Of a DNA stretch of 64,000 nucleotides, positions 38,118 to 50,576 are shown piece by piece (position 1 is the first letter of the stretch; each line of letters opens with the position of its first letter). Origin of the DNA: Pseudodonghicola flavimaris (GTDB lineage Bacteria > Pseudomonadota > Alphaproteobacteria > Rhodobacterales > Rhodobacteraceae); NCBI RefSeq assembly GCF_030164425.1, contig NZ_JASNJD010000004.1, positions 124,001 through 188,000 on the forward strand. Direction: 5' to 3'. The translations under genes were made by a program, and so were the position numbers. The notes under the pieces are model-generated. The model was not told the origin of the DNA. It was given only the letters and a program-made list of their open reading frames with translations, and did no database searches.

Positions 38118-38888
38118 TCAGAACTTGTCCTTGCGGGCGCGGATTTCGGCGAAGACCTCGGCATCGGTGGCGTCCGGCATCTCCAGATGCGCGCGGATCG
38201 CCGGATCGGCGGCGCGCAGGAAGGGGTTGGTGGCCAGCTCCAGCGCCAGGGTTGAGGGGACCGTCGGCAGCCCCTTGTCGCGCGCGGCGGCGATCTCGGC
38301 CACCCGCGCCGCCAGGGCGGGGTTCTGCGGGTCGACGGTGACGGCGAACCGGCCATTGGCCTGGGTATACTCATGGCCCGAATAGACCACCGTTTCGGGG
38401 GGCAGCGCCGCCAGCTTGCTGAGCGAGGCCCACATCTGCGGCATGGTGCCCTCGAACACCCGGCCGCATCCCAGCGCCATCAGGCTGTCGGCGGTAAACA
38501 CCGCGTCGCTGTCGGGGAAGACATAGGCGATATGGCCGACGGTATGGCCGGACACATCGATCGCCCGGCCGGTTTCCTGCCCGATTGCCACGCTGTCGCC
38601 TTCCGAGACCTGGGTGTCCAGTGCCGGCAGCCTGTGGGCATCGGCTGCCGCCCCGGTCACCCGCGCCCCGGGCCAGGCGGCAAGGATATCTGCCAGCCCC
38701 TCCACATGGTCCCAGTGGTGGTGGGTCAGCAGCACCTGGGTCAGGGTCCAGCCGCGGTCCTTCAGTGCCGCCAGGATCGGCGCGGCCTCGGGGGCATCGA
38801 TCAGCGCGGTCTCGCCGCTGGCGGCGTCATGGGCGAGAAAGGCGTAATTGTCCGACAGGCAGGGGATGGTGAGGATTTCCAGCGGCAT
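38118..38888 (-). CDS. gloB: Hydroxyacylglutathione hydrolase (glyoxalase II)
   Basis: A 256-residue metallo-beta-lactamase-fold enzyme that hydrolyses S-lactoylglutathione in methylglyoxal detoxification. The metal motif THHHWDH is at residues 55-61, the third ligand region is [10 protein letters not shown], and YSGHEYT is the glutathione-loop motif typical of GloB. I chose the ATG at 38888 because AAGGGAG lies seven bases before it; ATG 38894 and a TTG at 38906 are too close to, or before, that site. It is divergent from the methyltransferase gene. Confidence 0.93.
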   Translation of the reverse strand: MPLEILTIPCLSDNYAFLAHDAASGETALIDAPEAAPILAALKDRGWTLTQVLLTHHHWDHVEGLADILAAWPGARVTGAAADAHRLPALDTQVSEGDSVAIGQETGRAIDVSGHTVGHIAYVFPDSDAVFTADSLMALGCGRVFEGTMPQMWASLSKLAALPPETVVYSGHEYTQANGRFAVTVDPQNPALAARVAEIAAARDKGLPTVPSTLALELATNPFLRAADPAIRAHLEMPDATDAEVFAEIRARKDKF

Positions 38889-38962
38889 GGCCATTCTCCC
38901 TTTCAATGGAAAGCGGGGTTGTTAAACTGCCGGCAGCTTGGCCGATCAGACGGGCGCCCGCA

Positions 38963-39697
38963 ATGCATCTCGATGTGCAGGATCTACGGAATTTCTATTA
39001 CCGCAGCACCCTTGGCCGGGCGGCGCAGGCTTCGGTGCGCGCGGCGATGCTCGATCTCTGGCCGGAAGCCAAGGGCCAGACCGTGGCGGGTTTCGGCTTC
39101 GCCGTGCCGTTGCTGCGCCCCTATCTGCGGGAGGCGCGGCGGGTGATGGCGCTGATGCCGGGGCCGCAGGGGGTGATGCCCTGGCCGGCGGGGATGCCCA
39201 ATGTCTCGGTCCTGTGCGAGGAAACGCTGTGGCCGCTGGAAACCGGCCGGGTCGACAAGCTGGTGGTGATGCACGGGCTGGAAACCTCGGAACGTCCAAC
39301 CCGGCTGCTGGAGGAGTGTTTCCGGGTGCTGGGGCCGGGCGGCAAGGCGCTTTTCATCGTGCCGAACCGCGCCGGGCTCTGGTCGCGCAGCGACCGCACG
39401 CCGTTCGGCTATGGCCGGCCCTATACCATCGGCCAGCTGGAGGCGCAGCTGAAGGAGCATCAGTTTCTGCCCGAGCGTCATCGCGCCGCGCTCTATCAGC
39501 CGCCCTCGGCGCGCCGGTTCTGGCTGCGCTCGGGATCGCTGCTGGAGAAGATGGGCACGCGGCTGCCCACGGTGCTGGTCGGGGGCATCTTCATCGTCGA
39601 GGTGTCCAAGCGGGTGCAGCCACCCAAGGGCACCGTCGTCAAGGATCTGGCCAAGCGCCCGATCGAGGCGCTGGACGGGCTGGTCAAACCGGCCTGA
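38963..39697 (+). CDS. Class I SAM-dependent methyltransferase-like protein
   Basis: A 244-residue protein with the methyltransferase core: a weak motif I ([15 protein letters not shown]), the motif-II-like [12 protein letters not shown] and [19 protein letters not shown], which is the typical strand-and-turn near motif III. Motif I lacks the usual GxGxG, so the activity is less certain. The start at 38963 ([13 protein letters not shown]) fits homologs as I recall them; an in-frame ATG at 38906 would overlap the gloB start region. It lies divergent to gloB, a pairing common in Rhodobacteraceae. Substrate unknown. Confidence 0.78.
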   Translation: MHLDVQDLRNFYYRSTLGRAAQASVRAAMLDLWPEAKGQTVAGFGFAVPLLRPYLREARRVMALMPGPQGVMPWPAGMPNVSVLCEETLWPLETGRVDKLVVMHGLETSERPTRLLEECFRVLGPGGKALFIVPNRAGLWSRSDRTPFGYGRPYTIGQLEAQLKEHQFLPERHRAALYQPPSARRFWLRSGSLLEKMGTRLPTVLVGGIFIVEVSKRVQPPKGTVVKDLAKRPIEALDGLVKPA

Positions 39698-40072
39698 GCG
39701 CGGCGCCTGTGCGGCCCCTTGATGGCCCCGGTCGCGGCCGGGCCGGACCCTGCGTCACCGGGCCGCCGCAACCTGCCCAAACCTGTGGAAATGCGTGGTT
39801 GCTGGGCTTTTGCACGGGATTTGATCACGCAGAATCGCACGGAATCACCTATTTTTTTTCCCCGGATTCTGCGCAATCCGTCGCATATCGGCTAACCCAA
39901 TGAAAACAAGTGGGGAATGCCGTCCAATGATATCGCTATAGGTTGTTGCGGGGTGGGGTCGGCTCTGCTACATCCACGCTGATTTTGATGACCTGCGTTT
40001 TCGCGGGTCGTTTTTCACGCCCCCGGACCGTTGCACGCGGCGTAACCGGGGCCAGATATCGGAAGGGTGGAC
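39698..40072. other. Leader and promoter region of the ATP synthase operon
   Basis: About 375 bases without a gene, with an A/T-rich centre (39840-39950) that should carry the atpH promoter; TATAGG near 39937 is a possible -10 without a good -35. The transcript leader would contain the terminator-like hairpin at 39990-40016. The operon's first ribosome binding site is GGAAGG just before 40073. Confidence 0.55.
39990..40016 (+). terminator. Terminator-like hairpin in the atp leader
   Basis: GACCTGCG pairs with CGCGGGTC (one G-U pair) around TTTT, followed by GTTTTTC. It lies 57-83 bases before the atpH start. It could end transcripts coming from the methyltransferase gene, or attenuate the atp operon if the promoter lies upstream of it. 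Confidence 0.6.
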
Positions 40073-40633
40073 GTGTCCGAACCAGCTTCGATTTCCGCAG
40101 GCATCGCTGCGCGATATGCCACCGCGATCTTCGAGATTGCGAAAGAGAGCAATGACCTTGCCGGTCTTGAATCGAGCCTCAACGATTTGTCGTCGGCGCT
40201 GAGCGAAAGCAAGGATCTGAGCGACCTGATCACTTCGCCGCTCTACACCCGCGACGATCAGCAAACCGCAATCACCGCCGTGGCCGAGAAGATGGGCCTG
40301 GCATCGGTGATGACCCAGGCGCTGGCGCTGATGGCGCAGAAACGCCGCCTGTTTGTCGTGCCGCAGCTGATCGCCGCCCTGCGCGATCTGATCGCGGACG
40401 ACCGTGGCGAAGTGACCGCGGATGTGGCCTCGGCGAAGGCCCTGACCAAAGCCCAGACCGAGAAGCTGGCGAAGACCCTGGCGGCCCGCGTGGGCAAGAC
40501 CGTGAACGTGAATGCGACCGTCGATGAAAGCCTCATTGGCGGTCTTGTCGTTAAAGTGGGCTCGAAGATGATCGACACCTCGATCCGCTCCAAGCTCGCT
40601 TCCCTCCAGAATGCAATGAAAGAGGTCGGATAA
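40073..40633 (+). CDS. atpH: ATP synthase F1 subunit delta
   Basis: A 186-residue stator subunit linking F1 to the peripheral stalk. It starts SEPASISAGIAARYATAIFEIA, typical of alphaproteobacterial delta, and ends with the conserved GGLVVKVGSKMIDTSIRSKL stretch. The GTG at 40073 was chosen over the GTG at 40067 because GGAAGG is eight bases before it. It is the first gene of atpHAGDC. Confidence 0.94.
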   Translation: MSEPASISAGIAARYATAIFEIAKESNDLAGLESSLNDLSSALSESKDLSDLITSPLYTRDDQQTAITAVAEKMGLASVMTQALALMAQKRRLFVVPQLIAALRDLIADDRGEVTADVASAKALTKAQTEKLAKTLAARVGKTVNVNATVDESLIGGLVVKVGSKMIDTSIRSKLASLQNAMKEVG

Positions 40634-42172
<1,539 letters not shown>

Positions 42173-42187
42173 GGGGAGATCTAGGCA

Positions 42188-43063
42188 ATGCCCAGTCTCA
42201 AGGACCTAAAAAACAGGATCGAGTCGGTCAAATCGACCCGCAAGATCACCAAGGCCATGCAGATGGTGGCCGCCGCGAAACTGCGGCGGGCACAGGAATC
42301 TGCCGAGGAGGCCCGCCCCTACGCCGAACGGTTCAATGCCGTGATGGCGGATCTGGCGGCCTCGGTCGGGGGCAGCGACAGCGCCCCCAAACTGCTGCGT
42401 GGCACCGGCAGCGACCAGGTTCACCTCCTGGTCGTGATGACGGCGGAGCGTGGCCTGTGCGGCGGCTTCAATAGCAACATCGCCAAGCTGGCGCGCAACC
42501 ATGCGCAACGGCTGCAGGCCGAAGGCAAGACGGTCAAGATCCTCACCGTCGGCAAGAAGGGCCGCGACGCCATCAAGCGCGACGTCGGTGAGCTTTTTGT
42601 CGGCCATGTGGATCTGAGCAATGTGAAGCGGTTGTCCTATGCGGATGCACAGGGGATCGCCAAGCAAGTTCTGACCAGCTTCGACGCCGGCGAATTCGAC
42701 GTGGCGACGATCTTCTATTCGAAGTTCGTCAACGTCGTGACGCAGGTTCCGACCGCCCAGCAGATCATCCCGGCGAAATTCGAAACCGCCGAGGAGCCGA
42801 GCGCAACCGCGCTCTATGATTACGAGCCCAGCGAAGAGGCCATCCTGGCCGAACTGCTGCCGAAAGGGGTGGCCACCGCCATCTTCAGCGCGCTGCTGGA
42901 GAACGGGGCCTCGGAACAGGGCGCGCGGATGTCCGCCATGGACAACGCGACCCGCAACGCCGGTGACATGATCGACAAGCTGACGATCGAGTACAACCGC
43001 TCGCGTCAGGCCGTGATCACCAACGAGCTGATTGAAATCATTTCGGGCGCGGAAGCCCTGTAA
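42188..43063 (+). CDS. atpG: ATP synthase F1 subunit gamma
   Basis: A 291-residue central shaft subunit. The N-terminal helix ([23 protein letters not shown] over its first 24 residues) and the C-terminal helix ([15 protein letters not shown] onward) that form the rotating coiled coil are both present. It lies between atpA and atpD with short gaps of 15 and 21 bases. Confidence 0.97.
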   Translation: MPSLKDLKNRIESVKSTRKITKAMQMVAAAKLRRAQESAEEARPYAERFNAVMADLAASVGGSDSAPKLLRGTGSDQVHLLVVMTAERGLCGGFNSNIAKLARNHAQRLQAEGKTVKILTVGKKGRDAIKRDVGELFVGHVDLSNVKRLSYADAQGIAKQVLTSFDAGEFDVATIFYSKFVNVVTQVPTAQQIIPAKFETAEEPSATALYDYEPSEEAILAELLPKGVATAIFSALLENGASEQGARMSAMDNATRNAGDMIDKLTIEYNRSRQAVITNELIEIISGAEAL

Positions 43064-44509
<1,446 letters not shown>

Positions 44510-44520
44510 GGAGAAGCCTG

Positions 44521-44937
44521 ATGGCAGACACGATGCAATTCGACCTCGTCAGTCCGGAGCGGCGCCTCGCGTCGCTCCCGGTCAGCGCGGTCCGGCTTCC
44601 CGGTGCGGAAGGCGAGATGACGGCCATGCCCGGGCATGCCCCCGTCATCACGACCCTGCGTCCCGGGGTGCTGCGGATCGAGAGCCCGGAGGGCACCTCC
44701 GAGTTCGTCGTGACCGGTGGTTTCGCGGAGCTGGGCGGTGAGTCCATGTCGGTGCTGGCCGAGAAAGCCGTTCCCCTGAGCGAGATGACCCGCGCTCATC
44801 TGGACGAGCTGATCGAAGACGCCCGCACCGCGCATGAGGCCGCCAAGGCCGCGCCTGAAGTGGAGCAGAACCTGGTCGACGAAGCGGCCAAGCTGCTCGC
44901 CGACATGGAAGCTTTGGGCGACCACATGAGCCTGTAA
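44521..44937 (+). CDS. atpC: ATP synthase F1 subunit epsilon
   Basis: A 138-residue subunit with the N-terminal beta-sandwich ([22 protein letters not shown], then [19 protein letters not shown]) and a short C-terminal helical part. It closes the F1 operon; a strong hairpin terminator follows. Confidence 0.96.
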   Translation: MADTMQFDLVSPERRLASLPVSAVRLPGAEGEMTAMPGHAPVITTLRPGVLRIESPEGTSEFVVTGGFAELGGESMSVLAEKAVPLSEMTRAHLDELIEDARTAHEAAKAAPEVEQNLVDEAAKLLADMEALGDHMSL

Positions 44938-44965
44938 CCGCCACCGCGGAGACAGCGAAATCAGC

Positions 44966-44998
44966 AAACCGGCCTCCGCCCGCAGCGGGGGCCGGTTT
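44966..44998 (+). terminator. Terminator of the atpHAGDC operon
   Basis: AAACCGGCC-TCCGC pairs with GCGGG-GGCCGGTTT, giving a stem of about 14 bp around a short loop, with the T run formed by the end of the stem. It lies 28 bases after the atpC stop. Confidence 0.75.
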
Positions 44999-45020
44999 CG
45001 CATTGTTTCCGCCTTTTGTT

Positions 45021-45049
45021 TTGACAGGGCGGGCCCGGGGATGCTCTGT
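45021..45049 (+). promoter_or_regulatory. Possible promoter of the H-type lectin gene
   Basis: A perfect -35 hexamer TTGACA (45021-45026) lies between the atp terminator and the lectin gene. The -10 region at the right distance (CTCTGT or TCTGTT near 45044) is poor, so this is only a candidate. Confidence 0.35.
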
Positions 45050-45077
45050 TCCGGCATTGACGGAACAGTGACAAGAC

Positions 45078-45428
45078 ATGAAGACATTACAGAACCACTT
45101 GATCGGGGTCGATCAGGGCGACGTGCCCCTGTTTTCCGATTTCGAAGATGGCGGGGAGATGTGGACCGGCCAGGGTCCGCGCGAAAAACGCCGCACAATT
45201 CCCTTTTCCAGCCCGTTTCGCCAGCCACCGGCGGTACATCTGTCGATCTCGATGCTGGATGCGGATACGGCCGCTGCGGTGCGGCTGGAGCTGAAGCCCG
45301 AGGCGGTCACGCGGGAAGGGTTCGATATCGTCTGCCGGACGTGGCTGGACACCCGGATCGCGCGGATGCGGGTGACCTGGCTGGCGATCGGGTCTCTGCC
45401 GCATGAGGACGACTGGGACCTGATCTGA
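45078..45428 (+). CDS. H-type lectin domain protein
   Basis: A 116-residue protein whose C-terminal 75 residues fit the H-type lectin fold: RRTIPFSSPFRQPPAVHLSI, then GFDIVCRTWLDTRIARMRVTW with the RTW segment. H-type lectins in other organisms bind N-acetylgalactosamine. There is no signal peptide, so its place and ligand in this bacterium are unknown. It has its own candidate promoter just after the atp terminator and is convergent with prs. Confidence 0.8.
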   Translation: MKTLQNHLIGVDQGDVPLFSDFEDGGEMWTGQGPREKRRTIPFSSPFRQPPAVHLSISMLDADTAAAVRLELKPEAVTREGFDIVCRTWLDTRIARMRVTWLAIGSLPHEDDWDLI

Positions 45429-45483
45429 TCTCTGGGGGGAGGAAAACGGGGGAAGGGGGCGCCCGCAGCCGGGCGCGCCCCGA

Positions 45484-46503
45484 TCAATCCATCGAGTAGA
45501 GGGATTCGTAGATCGGCGACAGCGTGTTGTCCTCGAACAGGGAGGAGACGCTGGTGCCGTACCAGATGTTCAGGATCGCCTGAGCGAAGATCGGTGCAGT
45601 GGGCACGATGCGGATGTTCGGCGCGCCCTTCACCGCATCGCTGGGGGCGATGGAATCGGTGATTACCAGCGATTTCATCACCGATTTGGTGACGCGGTCG
45701 ACTGCCGGGCCGCTCATCACCCCGTGGGTGATATAGGCGTGCACCTCGCGGGCGCCGTTGTCCATCAGCACTTCGGCGGCCTTGCACAGCGTGCCGGCGG
45801 TATCGCACATGTCATCGACGATGATGCAGATCTTGTCGGTGACATCGCCGATGACGGTCATCTCGGCGACCTCACCGGGCTTCTCGCGGCGCTTGTCCAC
45901 GATCGACAGCGGCGAGTTGATGCGCTTGGCCAGCTCGCGGGCGCGGGCAACACCGCCGACGTCGGGAGAGACCACCATCAGATCGCCCATCTGGCCCTTG
46001 AAGTTGGTCTTGATGTCGAGCGCGAAGATCGGCGAGGCATAGAGGTTGTCGACCGGGATGTCGAAGAAACCCTGAATCTGCGCCGCGTGCAGGTCCATGG
46101 TCAGCACCCGCTCGATCCCGGCCTGGGTCAGCAGGTTGGCGACCAGCTTGGCCGAAATCGGCGTGCGGGCCTTGGTGCGGCGGTCCTGACGGGCATAGCC
46201 GAAATAGGGGATCACCGCGGTGATCCGGGCAGCTGACGACCGGCGCAGCGCGTCGCTCATGATCAGCAGTTCCATCAGATTGTCGTTGGCCGGGTTCGAG
46301 GTCGGCTGGATGATGAACATATCCTCGCCGCGCACGTTCTCGTAGACCTCGACGAAGATCTCACCATCGTTGAACCGCTCGACCCGCGCGTCCACCAGCC
46401 CGAGCTGAACCCCGCGGTTCATGCTCATGCGGCGTGCGATGGCTTCGGCAAGCGGAAGGTTTGCGTTCCCAGCGATGAGCTTGGGTTCGTTCATGGTCGC
46501 CAT
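45484..46503 (-). CDS. prs: Ribose-phosphate pyrophosphokinase
   Basis: A 339-residue PRPP synthetase supplying nucleotide, histidine and NAD synthesis. Landmarks are [19 protein letters not shown], the ATP region [17 protein letters not shown], the metal-binding [11 protein letters not shown] and the PRPP loop [12 protein letters not shown]. It starts at ATG 46503 (MATMNEP), preceded by GGGGA at eight bases; ATG 46494 is an alternative. A C-terminal segment is slightly longer than in E. coli. It is divergent from an alpha/beta hydrolase gene. Confidence 0.96.
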   Translation of the reverse strand: MATMNEPKLIAGNANLPLAEAIARRMSMNRGVQLGLVDARVERFNDGEIFVEVYENVRGEDMFIIQPTSNPANDNLMELLIMSDALRRSSAARITAVIPYFGYARQDRRTKARTPISAKLVANLLTQAGIERVLTMDLHAAQIQGFFDIPVDNLYASPIFALDIKTNFKGQMGDLMVVSPDVGGVARARELAKRINSPLSIVDKRREKPGEVAEMTVIGDVTDKICIIVDDMCDTAGTLCKAAEVLMDNGAREVHAYITHGVMSGPAVDRVTKSVMKSLVITDSIAPSDAVKGAPNIRIVPTAPIFAQAILNIWYGTSVSSLFEDNTLSPIYESLYSMD

Positions 46504-46608
46504 ATGCTGATATCCCCGGGCAGCAAGGTCTGTGACAGATTCGTGATGTAAACCCCGCTTAACATGACCGTCCCGTCCCGCAAAGGTTGGCGCCGGAGAA
46601 AAGCTAAC

Positions 46609-46620
46609 ATGCCACGGCAT
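46609..46620. promoter_or_regulatory. 12-bp palindrome between prs and hydrolase genes
   Basis: ATGCCACGGCAT is a near-perfect inverted repeat (ATGCC/GGCAT) placed midway in the 215-base gap between two divergent genes, a usual place for a shared operator. No regulator can be assigned. Confidence 0.35.
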
Positions 46621-46718
46621 AGCGACTATTTGTTTACGGCGCCGGCATTCCGGGTCTATCAGACAGGTTTGCGCCGCCTGTGCGCGCCACTCCTCCACGC
46701 GTCGAAAGGGCGATGTCG

Positions 46719-47549
46719 ATGAAAGATATGAATGATCTGCCGCAACCGGTCTTTGTGCGGGAGTTGGGGACGGGGGACCGCCGGTTGCTGGCGGTGCATT
46801 GCACCCTGGCCCATTCCGGGGTTTGGCGCGGCCTGGCCCAGGCGCTGGACGGGCAGGCGCGTCTGACCGCCTTCGACATGCTCAGCCACGGCCGCAGCCC
46901 CGACTGGGACGGGCAGGGGGATATCCAGGACCGCACGCTGGACACCGCCCTTGGGCTGCTGGACGAGCCGATGGATGTGATCGGCCATTCCTTCGGTGCC
47001 ACCGTGGCGCTGCGGCTGGCGGTGGCGCGGCCCGATCTGGTGCGCAGCCTGACGCTGATCGAGCCGGTCTATTTCGCCTTCGCGCTGCAGAGCGCGCCGG
47101 AGGCCGTCGCCCGCCACGAAGCCGATGCCGCCCCCTTCACCGAGGCGCTGGCGCGGGGCGAGGTGGCAACCGGGGCGCGGCTGTTCAACCGGATGTGGGG
47201 CGGTGGCGTGGGGCCGCGCTGGGATGCGCTGCCCGAGGCCGCCCGGGCCAGCATGATCCGCGGCATCCCGCTGGTGCCGGCCTGCCGCCAGGCGCTCTAT
47301 GACGATCCGGCCGGGGTGGCGGCGCCGGGCGGGCTGGACGCGGTCACCATGCCGGTCCTGCTGATGCGCGGCTGCGACAGCCATCCGGTGATCTCGGCCA
47401 TCACGGATGCGATCGCGGCGCGGCTGACACGAGTCCGTCAGGAGGCGGTGCCGGGGGCCGGGCATATGCTGCCGATCACCCACCCGGAGGCGGTGGCGGC
47501 TGCGATGCGCGGAGTGTTCGCCGACGCACCGCTGCCGGGCGCGGCCTGA
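46719..47549 (+). CDS. Alpha/beta hydrolase
   Basis: A 276-residue alpha/beta-fold hydrolase. The nucleophile elbow is [10 protein letters not shown] (about residues 88-97), the oxyanion region is [10 protein letters not shown], and the late histidine is in [12 protein letters not shown]. The substrate is unknown. The ATG at 46719 has AAGGG eight bases upstream; ATG 46713 is too close to that site. A hairpin without a T run (47550-47569) lies at the stop, between it and the convergent ltaE. Confidence 0.85.
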   Translation: MKDMNDLPQPVFVRELGTGDRRLLAVHCTLAHSGVWRGLAQALDGQARLTAFDMLSHGRSPDWDGQGDIQDRTLDTALGLLDEPMDVIGHSFGATVALRLAVARPDLVRSLTLIEPVYFAFALQSAPEAVARHEADAAPFTEALARGEVATGARLFNRMWGGGVGPRWDALPEAARASMIRGIPLVPACRQALYDDPAGVAAPGGLDAVTMPVLLMRGCDSHPVISAITDAIAARLTRVRQEAVPGAGHMLPITHPEAVAAAMRGVFADAPLPGAA

Positions 47550-47569
47550 AACCGGTGTGGCCACCGGTT
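47550..47569. terminator. Hairpin between convergent hydrolase and ltaE genes
   Basis: AACCGGTG and CACCGGTT form a perfect 8-bp stem around TGGC directly at the hydrolase stop. It lacks a T run, so it may only partly terminate transcription from either side. Confidence 0.4.
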
Positions 47570-47603
47570 CAGCCGCCGTCTCAGGGATGGTTCGGGCGGC
47601 GGT

Positions 47604-48647
47604 TCAGGCGGCGGCGAGCGTCAGGAACTGATCGATCAGCGCGTCGCTGATCGACCAGTCGCAGACCAGCCGGCAGGTGAGCAGCTCGTCGGGGTCTTCA
47701 CCCTCCAGCGTGCCGTCCAGCAGGTGGTACATCGCGCCCTCGGCGATCAGCCGCTGGTGCGCCCGGCGGGGCAGGGCGGCGAAGATCAGGTTGGCCTGCG
47801 GCGTGTGCAGCAGCCGGGCCCCGGCCCGGCGCAGCCCCTCGGCCAGCCGGGCGCAATTGGCATTGGCCGCCGTCGCCATTTCCAGCCAGAGATCGTCGGT
47901 CAGATAGGCCTCCATCTGCGCCGACAGGTAGCGGTGCTTGGAGAACAGATGCGCGCCGCGTTTACGGCGCAGTTCGAATTCCCAGGACTTTTTCGGATCG
48001 AAGAAGATCAGCGCCTCGACCCCCATCAGCCCGTTCTTGGTGCCGCCGAGCGAGACGACATCGATCCCTGCCTTCCAGGTCATCTCGGCCGGGGTGCACC
48101 CCAGCGTGACCAGCGCATTGGTGAAGCGGGCGCCATCCATATAGGTGCTGAGCCCGAAGTCGCGCGCCACCGCGGTCAGCGCCGCGATCTCCGCGACCGA
48201 ATAGACGCCGCCGCGCTCGGTGGCCTGAGTCAGCGATACCGGGCCGCGCTGCGGGCCGTGGACGCCGCGGTTGCCCTCGGCGCGGATGGTCCGGCGCAGC
48301 GCTTCCGGGGTCATCTTGTCGCCGCCGGGCACCAGCGTCAGCTTGGCCCCGGCCGAGAAGAACTCGGGCGCGTTGCACTCATCCTCGTGGATATGGGCGA
48401 CCGGGGTGCAGAACACGGTTTCATAGGGCGCGGTCAGGCTGGCCAGCGCCAGCGCATTGGCGGCGGTGCCGGTGGCGACCAGATGCACCGCGGCTTCCGG
48501 CGCCTCGAAGATCTCGCGGATACGGTTCCGCACCCGGTCCATCACCGCATCGGCGCCATAGCTGGGGGCATAGCCCTGGTTGGCCTCGGTCAGCGCGGCA
48601 AGGACCCTGGGATGCACGGGACCGGCGTTGTCGGACGCAAAGAACAT
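47604..48647 (-). CDS. ltaE: Low-specificity L-threonine aldolase family protein
   Basis: A 347-residue fold-type I PLP enzyme that splits L-threonine or allo-threonine to glycine and acetaldehyde. It begins MFFASDNAGPVHP, and has the motif HLVATGTAANALAL, the dimer segment HIHEDECNAPEFF and the PLP lysine in SLGGTKNGL (about residue 205). The ATG overlaps the ycgN stop (TGATG). It is the last gene of ribF-ycgN-ltaE. Confidence 0.9.
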   Translation of the reverse strand: MFFASDNAGPVHPRVLAALTEANQGYAPSYGADAVMDRVRNRIREIFEAPEAAVHLVATGTAANALALASLTAPYETVFCTPVAHIHEDECNAPEFFSAGAKLTLVPGGDKMTPEALRRTIRAEGNRGVHGPQRGPVSLTQATERGGVYSVAEIAALTAVARDFGLSTYMDGARFTNALVTLGCTPAEMTWKAGIDVVSLGGTKNGLMGVEALIFFDPKKSWEFELRRKRGAHLFSKHRYLSAQMEAYLTDDLWLEMATAANANCARLAEGLRRAGARLLHTPQANLIFAALPRRAHQRLIAEGAMYHLLDGTLEGEDPDELLTCRLVCDWSISDALIDQFLTLAAA

Positions 48648-49117
48648 CAGGTCGGCTCCTCGATGATATAGTTCTCCCAGTCTTCTTCCGGGACTTCGAA
48701 TTCGGGGATGGTGCGGTGGCGCATCGACACCCCGGCGGCATGGACCGTCGCCGGATCGCCGGAGATCAGCGGGTGCCAGTCATAGAGCGGCTTGCCTTCC
48801 CACAGCAGACGATAGGCGCAGGTCTCGGGCATCCAATAGGCGTGTTCGTTGATATTGTTCGGCCGCAGGACGATGCATTCGGGCACGAACTGATGCCGGA
48901 TTTCATATTGCGAACACAGGCAGCTGTCGTCGTCCAGCAGCCGGCAGGCCAGGCAGGTGAGGGCGACCTCTCCGGTTTCCTCGTCTTCCAGCTTGTTCAG
49001 GCAGCACTTGCCGCAGCCGTCGCACAGTGCCTCCCATTCGCGGTCGGACAGCTTGCGCAGCGGCTTGCGCTCCCAGAACCGGGGGGTCAGCCCCTTGCGA
49101 TCGATATGCGCGCTCAT
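48647..49117 (-). CDS. YcgN/UPF0260 family cysteine-cluster protein
   Basis: A 156-residue cysteine-rich protein. The motif CDGCGKCC is at about residues 32-39, followed by CLACRLLDDDSCLC and later single cysteines, a pattern suggesting bound metal (zinc or iron-sulfur). The family is conserved in proteobacteria without a known function. The ATG at 49117 overlaps the ribF stop (ATGA), and the stop overlaps the ltaE start. Confidence 0.88.
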   Translation of the reverse strand: MSAHIDRKGLTPRFWERKPLRKLSDREWEALCDGCGKCCLNKLEDEETGEVALTCLACRLLDDDSCLCSQYEIRHQFVPECIVLRPNNINEHAYWMPETCAYRLLWEGKPLYDWHPLISGDPATVHAAGVSMRHRTIPEFEVPEEDWENYIIEEPT

Positions 49118-50046
49118 AGGGCGGTCAGGATGTCCCGCGCGCGGGCGCAATCGGCATCCATCTGGTCGATCAGGCCCTGCAGCCCGTCGAATTTCAGTTC
49201 CGGGCGCAGGTAGTCGACCAGAGCCACCGACAACGTCGCCCCATAGAGATCGCCGGAGAAATCGAAGATGAAGGTCTCGATATTCGGCACCTCGCCATCG
49301 AACATCGGCCGCACCCCGAGCGAGGCGGCGCCGTGGTAGCTGCCCTGATGCGGCCCGTCGAGCACATCGACCAAAACCGCATAAACGCCGAAGGCCGGCG
49401 GATGCAGCCCGGCAATCGACATGTTCGCGGTGGGAAAGCCCAGCTCGCGACCGCGCTGTTCGCCGCCGATCACCTCGCCCTCGATCCGGTGCCAGTGGCC
49501 CAGCATGGCGGCGGCATTGCGCGGCCGGCCCTCGGTCAACGCGGTGCGGATGGCGGTGGAGGAGACGGTGTGATCCGATTGCTCCAGCAGCGGCGCGACG
49601 GTGACGCCAAAGCCCATGTCGTGACCGAAGCGCACCAGATCTGCGGCGGTGCCGCTGCGTTTCTTGCCGAAGCAGAAATCGGCGCCGACCACGACATGAC
49701 GCAGGCCGAGCCCGTCGGCGATCACGTTGCGGGCGAACTCCTCGGGCGTCAGCCCGGCGAGGGCGGCGTTGAAGTTCAGCTCATAGAGACGGTCGACCCC
49801 CAGCTTCCGCAGCCGGTGCGCCCGGGTGCCGCTGCGCATCAGACGGAACGGCGGGCTGTCGGGGGCGAAGAATTCGCGGGGATGGGGTTCGAAGGTGACA
49901 ATGCCCAGGGGCGCCTCGGGGCAGGCGGCCTTCGCCATCCGGATCACCGACTGGTGCCCGATGTGTACGCCATCGAAATTGCCAATCGCGGCGCTGGCGC
50001 CGCGATCCTGGGGCTCGACGAATTGATAATCCCGGATGATCCGCAT
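49114..50046 (-). CDS. ribF: Bifunctional riboflavin kinase/FMN adenylyltransferase
   Basis: A 310-residue enzyme making FMN and FAD from riboflavin. The N-terminal nucleotidyltransferase domain has IGNFDGVHIGH (about residues 21-31), FEPHPREFF and the SSTAIR motif (about 162-167). The C-terminal riboflavin kinase domain has ELGFPTANM, GVYAV and the terminal YLRPELKFDGL. Complete. Confidence 0.95.
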   Translation of the reverse strand: MRIIRDYQFVEPQDRGASAAIGNFDGVHIGHQSVIRMAKAACPEAPLGIVTFEPHPREFFAPDSPPFRLMRSGTRAHRLRKLGVDRLYELNFNAALAGLTPEEFARNVIADGLGLRHVVVGADFCFGKKRSGTAADLVRFGHDMGFGVTVAPLLEQSDHTVSSTAIRTALTEGRPRNAAAMLGHWHRIEGEVIGGEQRGRELGFPTANMSIAGLHPPAFGVYAVLVDVLDGPHQGSYHGAASLGVRPMFDGEVPNIETFIFDFSGDLYGATLSVALVDYLRPELKFDGLQGLIDQMDADCARARDILTAL

Positions 50047-50106
50047 GGCGGATGCCTAGCGCCCCGCGCGGGCAGGCGCAAGACGCCTGCGTGGGGCTTT
50101 GCGATC

Positions 50107-50550
50107 TCAGTCGAACTTGCGGCTGGGGGCCAGCACCGTCGCCTCGCCTATCAGCACCTTCTTGCCGTCGACGGAGCAGTGGCAATCCAGTTTCACCCGC
50201 CGCTTGGCGACGTCGATGTCGGTCACCTTGACCTCGGCATAGACGGTGTCGCCGGGGCGGACCGGGCCGAGGAACTTCAGCGACTGCCCCATGTAGATGG
50301 TGCCGTGGCCGGGCAGCTGTTCGCCGATCACCGCCGAAATCAGCCCCGCGGTCAGCATGCCATGGGCGATGCGGCCTTCGAAGATGGTGTCCTGGGCATA
50401 GGCATCGTCCAGATGCACCGGGTTCCGGTCGGTCGAAACCTCGGCGAACATTTCGATGTCGCGATCGGTGACCTGTTTGCGCAGATACCGGGTCATTCCC
50501 ATTTCGATGTCTTCGATGCAGATGGTTCCGCGGGGCAGATTATCCAACAT
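50107..50550 (-). CDS. MaoC-like (R)-specific enoyl-CoA hydratase
   Basis: A 147-residue single hot-dog-fold protein. The hydratase motif is TDRNPVHLDDAYA (about residues 40-52), with the catalytic Asp and His, and GRIAHGMLTAGLISA follows. It resembles PhaJ, which makes (R)-3-hydroxyacyl-CoA for polyhydroxyalkanoate, but no pha genes are nearby. The upstream gap contains the inverted repeat at 50577-50621. Confidence 0.88.
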   Translation of the reverse strand: MLDNLPRGTICIEDIEMGMTRYLRKQVTDRDIEMFAEVSTDRNPVHLDDAYAQDTIFEGRIAHGMLTAGLISAVIGEQLPGHGTIYMGQSLKFLGPVRPGDTVYAEVKVTDIDVAKRRVKLDCHCSVDGKKVLIGEATVLAPSRKFD

Positions 50551-50576
50551 GTCGTCCTCTTGATTTCATCGGCGCG

